Shown here: positions 7,501 through 10,284 of the stretch, piece by piece | How the letters are laid out: each line of letters opens with the position of its first letter | Numbering within the stretch: position 1 is the stretch's first letter | Assembly: GCA_034696485.1 (NCBI GenBank) | Contig: JAQIWT010001575.1 | Coordinates: 1-10,284, forward strand | DNA: 10,284 nucleotides | From: Isohypsibius dastychi | Taxonomy: Eukaryota > Tardigrada > Eutardigrada > Parachela > Isohypsibiidae | Direction of reading: 5' to 3' | Notes under the pieces: generated by a model | Told to the model about the DNA's origin: nothing | Seen by the model: only the letters and a program-made list of their open reading frames with translations | The model's database searches: none | Position numbers and translations under genes: made by a program

Positions 7501-8752
7501 GTGGAGCAATTTCAATGGTACTCTCTTGACCAATCTCAATCTGCCAAAGTTACTGGAAATAACTTTCGATCAGTGCAAAGATGTGGCATTGAAGTGTGGT
7601 GACTTTGAGAGCTGCACCATGCTGCGATCGTTCGTCATGCAAGGCTCTACGATATCGTTTTTGGAAGACAATTTGTTCGTCGGGATGAAAACACTTCAGT
7701 ACGTACGACTGGTCGACTCGAGTTTGCAATCGTACGAACAAGTGCAGAACCTGAAACGGCTACGGGAAAGTGGTGAATTCAAATGGCTAATTGATTTTAT
7801 CACCAGGTTGCCGCAGCTTGCGGAAGAAAAAGATCCAGGGGAATTATGGCAGATTTTGAAAAACCCGTATGACCCAGCCGCTGGTTTGGACTTTTTGATG
7901 AATCCCGTAAACTACGAATTCTCAAGTGCAAGTCAACCGTCATGGTACCATGTGCTGACCGGGTCACAGGAATTACTCTCTTTGCCGCATCAGCGTCTGC
8001 CGTATTTCAGAATGGACCAACTATCGGCAAATCAGGTCGACAAACTATGCGGTGATGGTGTGCGTTGTAAAATGCTTGAAAATTCCATTTTGGAAATTAC
8101 GGTGTCGCCTGGAGTTCAAAAGGAAATTCTCCACCAAGTATTCTCGGTATTCAGTAGAATGAACAAAGACTGCCCAGTCTCTATTCGGCTTTCGGACAAA
8201 TGCCATCTGGCGCCCGACGTCCTTACAAGCGCATTTAAGCGCAAGATCATACTGTTGAGAATCGATGGCGTCAAGGATTTGGACACATCTACTCTGTTCA
8301 AAATTGATCTCCCCAATCTGATCGAAATTGAACTGTGTAACTGCCAAGATGTTGTACTGACAGAGAACAGTTTCTCAAATTTCACCAATCTACGTGCCTT
8401 GAGAATGACGTCTTGTCTGATTCAAGCAATTCATACTCAAGCCTTTGCTAAGCTTGCCAAAGTTCGAGTCGTTCAACTGGATGGCGGATACAGCAGAAAG
8501 ATGCAAGAGCAAAGCCTCACGTTGAAAGAGATTCAATATTTAGAACGGATTCACCTTACCCCAGAAAATGACTGGATTGAAATGTTCATCGATGAACACT
8601 ATGATCTATTCAGAACAAAAATGCAGGGAGAAATCTGGAGTTATGGAACTGCCCTCAATGCACCGTTTCTAACGGAAGATAACTACCTTGATAGTAGTGA
8701 TCTGGAAACGTTTCTCATCAAGAACTTGAAACAGCAATCAGGTCGCCCGTAA
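7501..8752 (+). CDS. Continuation of the kinase-LRR gene: LRR module copies 2 and 3
   Basis: One exon of 417 codons plus the split Arg, ending with TAA. It carries the rest of module copy 2 and the partial copy 3. Motifs: LPKLLEITFDQCKDVAL, LEDNLFVGMKTLQYV, WLIDFITRLPQL, DPGELW, then LPNLIEIELCNCQDVVL, WIEMFI and MQGEIW. It has no good start of its own: the first in-frame ATG is at 7619, inside the LRR. A separate gene is therefore less likely than a continuation of the upstream exon. With the TAA read as sense, the whole product would be 1092 residues: kinase plus three modules. LRR surfaces usually bind proteins, so these modules may recruit targets or regulators of the kinase (inference). 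If the TAA is fixed and terminates fully, this exon is untranslated and decaying, yet it shows no further lesion. Confidence 0.7.
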
Positions 8753-8908
8753 AACTTTTCAAGTACTTTGAGAGTCATAATCCCACTGTTTTTCGGATGT
8801 TGACCTTATACACGTAGTGCGGTACCGAAAAGTTAGTTTATTTGGCAACAAGAAATTCAGAAAATATCCGAACAACAGATTTCGTTGATTGTTTTCGATG
8901 TCAGTCTT
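8753..8908. other. Shared 3' region between convergent genes
   Basis: Only 156 bp separate the stop codons of the plus-strand kinase-LRR gene and the minus-strand gene. A minus-strand AATAAA is present. No plus-strand AATAAA or ATTAAA is visible, so the plus-strand transcript must use a variant signal or overlap the neighbouring gene. Confidence 0.6.
8837..8842 (-). terminator. Polyadenylation signal AATAAA for the minus-strand gene
   Basis: TTTATT on the plus strand is AATAAA on the minus strand, about 67 nt past the TGA of the minus-strand gene, a usual distance for a short 3' untranslated region. Confidence 0.55.
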
Positions 8909-10284
8909 TCATGGCTCAAGAGGGCAATCGTGTAAAACGGTGCTTAATGGCTGAGCGGAAATCCACTATAACAGAAAATGTCACCCCAAAATAACTGAGT
9001 CAGACAGTTATTTCTTACCTCGAGCTCCCATGGAGTGTCCACTGAGAACTGATTGCCGATGGATTTGGCCACAGCAACATACGGGGCGCCTTGTTGATCC
9101 TGGCCGAACACAGCCATGAAATTACTATTTGGATTATCTGCACTCTGAATCGCTTGCAGAGCTGTTATTTTTGTGATTGGAATGGGGCCGCCCAAAATAC
9201 TGGCAATCGTGAAGGAGGTGCCTGGGTGTTCTTTATTGTCTTTGTAAGCTCGCATTTCATCACCATCGGCTGGAAGACAATCGGTGGTCATAGTTCAGAC
9301 TGGCTGCAGTGAAATGTGAGTTTGTTTACCATTTGAAACATAGTAGAAATACTGGCCGTTGCCCGGCTCCTGGAAACTCGCACATGAGGAAATATCTCGT
9401 CGCACGAAATCGTAAAAATCCCCTGATGTTTGAGAGTCACAAACTGGCTTGGTGTCGCTTTTTTCTGCTGGTACATCACAAGACAGCGTCGAACCCTACA
9501 AATTAAAAAACTTTTAAATCTGCTAATGGCGAAATATCTCTTGATTGTGTCGGTCAGTGACCATTACCAGCCCAAGTACAGTGGGGCACTTTCCGTTTTT
9601 GGTTAATTTCCGCAAAAGCTTGGTGATATGCTCACCCACCCCCCCCCCCCGCCCCTGTTCACGCACTTACATCACTTAGATCCAGTTTGTAACGAAGAGT
9701 TTCGATTCCGCTTTTCGAATAGATTTCGAGGAAGCTTGAAGAAATGCTCGTCTTTGCAAGACTGGCGGCTCCCGCTCCGCTGAACAAGAAGTCTGCTCTG
9801 ACTGGTGTCCGAGCCGCGGCAGCGGACATTCTCGGAACAGATTCCGTCACAGTGATGACGTATTCCAAACCACAGTTACCTATATCGCAAAATGACTGAA
9901 GTCTTCATGAGTCAATCGTTATCGTTACTAACCATTGAACATTCGATAATGGTCGTTGCTCTCGGGTCGGGTCATGGAGGTCTCTGGTCCTTTGAGACAA
10001 AAGTTCAGCATATTACATGTTTTCAGATCAGGGTCGACGTAGGGACAACCCTGTATTGAGTTGCTGACTGGGCTTGCTTGGCTGACCCACTGGGAATGAA
10101 GTAAAATTCTTACGGGGTATGTTCAGTTGTTTCAGTTTTACCGTTACGATAGGTGGAGCTGAAAGAGTGTCGGAATCAACTGGTTTGGGCGCTTGAACCA
10201 AACCAACGGCGTAGTATGGGTAGGAATTTGCGTCGAGTCCATAAACGTACAAGAAGTCTTCTTGACCAACCGCTCGAATATGGC
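8909..10284 (-). CDS. Cysteine-containing protein of unknown family with repeated domains, 3' part, 6 exons
   Basis: I do not recognise the family. Exons on the minus strand, in coding order: 10284-10114 (open at the window edge), 10067-9933, 9879-9671, 9495-9330, 9269-9019, 8965-8909 (TGA). All introns are GT-AG and the phases agree, giving about 328 residues. The product includes YVYGLDANSYPYYAVGL, CPYVDPDLKTCNMLNFC, NGNCGLEYVITVTESV, TLSCDVPAEK, NGQYFYYVSNADGDEMRAY and FMAVFGQDQQGAPYVAVA, ending WISAQPLSTVLHDCPLEP. Two segments resemble each other: FLYVYGLDANSYPYYAV and FMAVFGQDQQGAPYVAV, each followed by a segment with a late CP pair. This suggests tandem domains, one ending near the first GCP and a second running to the stop. 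Several cysteines suggest an extracellular protein, but the N-terminus is outside the window so no signal peptide can be checked. The junction 10113/10068 is the least certain: alternatives are 10141/10051 and a donor nearer the acceptor. Confidence 0.75.
9496..9670 (-). other. 175-bp intron of the minus-strand gene with a C-rich tract
   Basis: Minus-strand donor GAT|GTAAGT and acceptor TTTGTAG|GGT, phase 0, join KLDLSD to GSTLSCD. A run of 12 C on the plus strand (9639-9650), within a C-rich stretch 9633-9655, becomes a G tract near the donor in the transcript. The other sure introns of this gene are 53-60 bp. Confidence 0.75.

Larger units (their letters stand above)
6554..8749 (+). repeat. 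Tandem coding repeat: composite LRR module, two full copies and one partial
   Basis: Copy 1 is 6554-7321, copy 2 is 7322-7344 plus 7501-8245, copy 3 is 8246-8749. Copies 1 and 2 are each exactly 768 coding bases (256 codons) between matching start points; copy 3 stops after 168 codons. The first 38 residues of each copy align without gaps. Each copy has an LRR part of the type F-P-x-L-x-x-I-x-L-x-x-C ... F-x-x-x-x-x-L, then W-[LI]-x-x-F-I ... GE[LI]W, then a more divergent alpha/beta-looking part ending near LNKNHPVQLIING (copy 1) or MNKDCPVSIRLSD (copy 2). This segment is absent in copy 3. Divergence is high, so the duplication is old. Confidence 0.8.

Noticed and set aside
9288-9479. 63-codon minus-strand frame starting MMYQQKK
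   Set aside because: The adjacent minus-strand frame (TLSCDVPAEK ... FYYVSN) joins in phase to both neighbouring exons and looks more like protein, so this one is a shadow.
1-10284. CRISPR arrays, bacterial operons, tRNA or rRNA genes
   Set aside because: Spliced genes throughout, no regularly spaced repeats of CRISPR type, and no cloverleaf or rRNA-like sequence noticed on either strand.

Overview
This is eukaryotic, almost certainly invertebrate, genomic DNA. Three spliced protein genes can be traced. They have consistent GT-AG introns, mostly 51-67 bp, whose phases match at every junction except one ambiguous splice in gene 3. The compact introns, GC content near 45%, long homopolymeric C tracts and a hAT-type miniature transposon suit an ecdysozoan such as an arthropod or tardigrade. 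The sequence alone does not fix the species.

Layout. (1) Positions 1-2483, plus strand: the 3' part of an aldehyde oxidase/xanthine dehydrogenase family gene, 12 exons ending in TGA. It looks intact and is aldehyde-oxidase-like at the substrate-pocket positions. (2) Positions 2484-3370: intergenic DNA with short tandem repeats and a probable decayed Ty3/gypsy RNase H fragment. (3) Positions 3371-8752, plus strand: a serine/threonine protein kinase gene with a 4-nt first coding exon, an N-lobe exon, an 1881-bp intron loaded with repeats and a 215-bp hAT-like MITE, and a long exon carrying the C-lobe and a leucine-rich-repeat (LRR) module. The module is repeated: copies 1 and 2 are each 256 codons and copy 3 is partial. 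An in-frame TAA at 7334-7336 falls at the start of module copy 2, yet the reading frame resumes through a 156-bp intron into 1.25 kb of intact coding sequence. (4) Positions 8909-10284, minus strand, convergent with the kinase gene: the 3' part of a gene for a cysteine-containing protein of unknown family, made of at least two related domains. It has a polyadenylation signal downstream of its stop.

The three genes show no obvious shared pathway. The main point of interest is the kinase-LRR gene: an unusual kinase with HTD and DVD in place of HRD and DFG, fused to a composite LRR module I do not recognise. Its in-frame stop sits 8 nt before the last exon junction, so it could be a nonsense allele, a readthrough or recoding site, or a base-call error.
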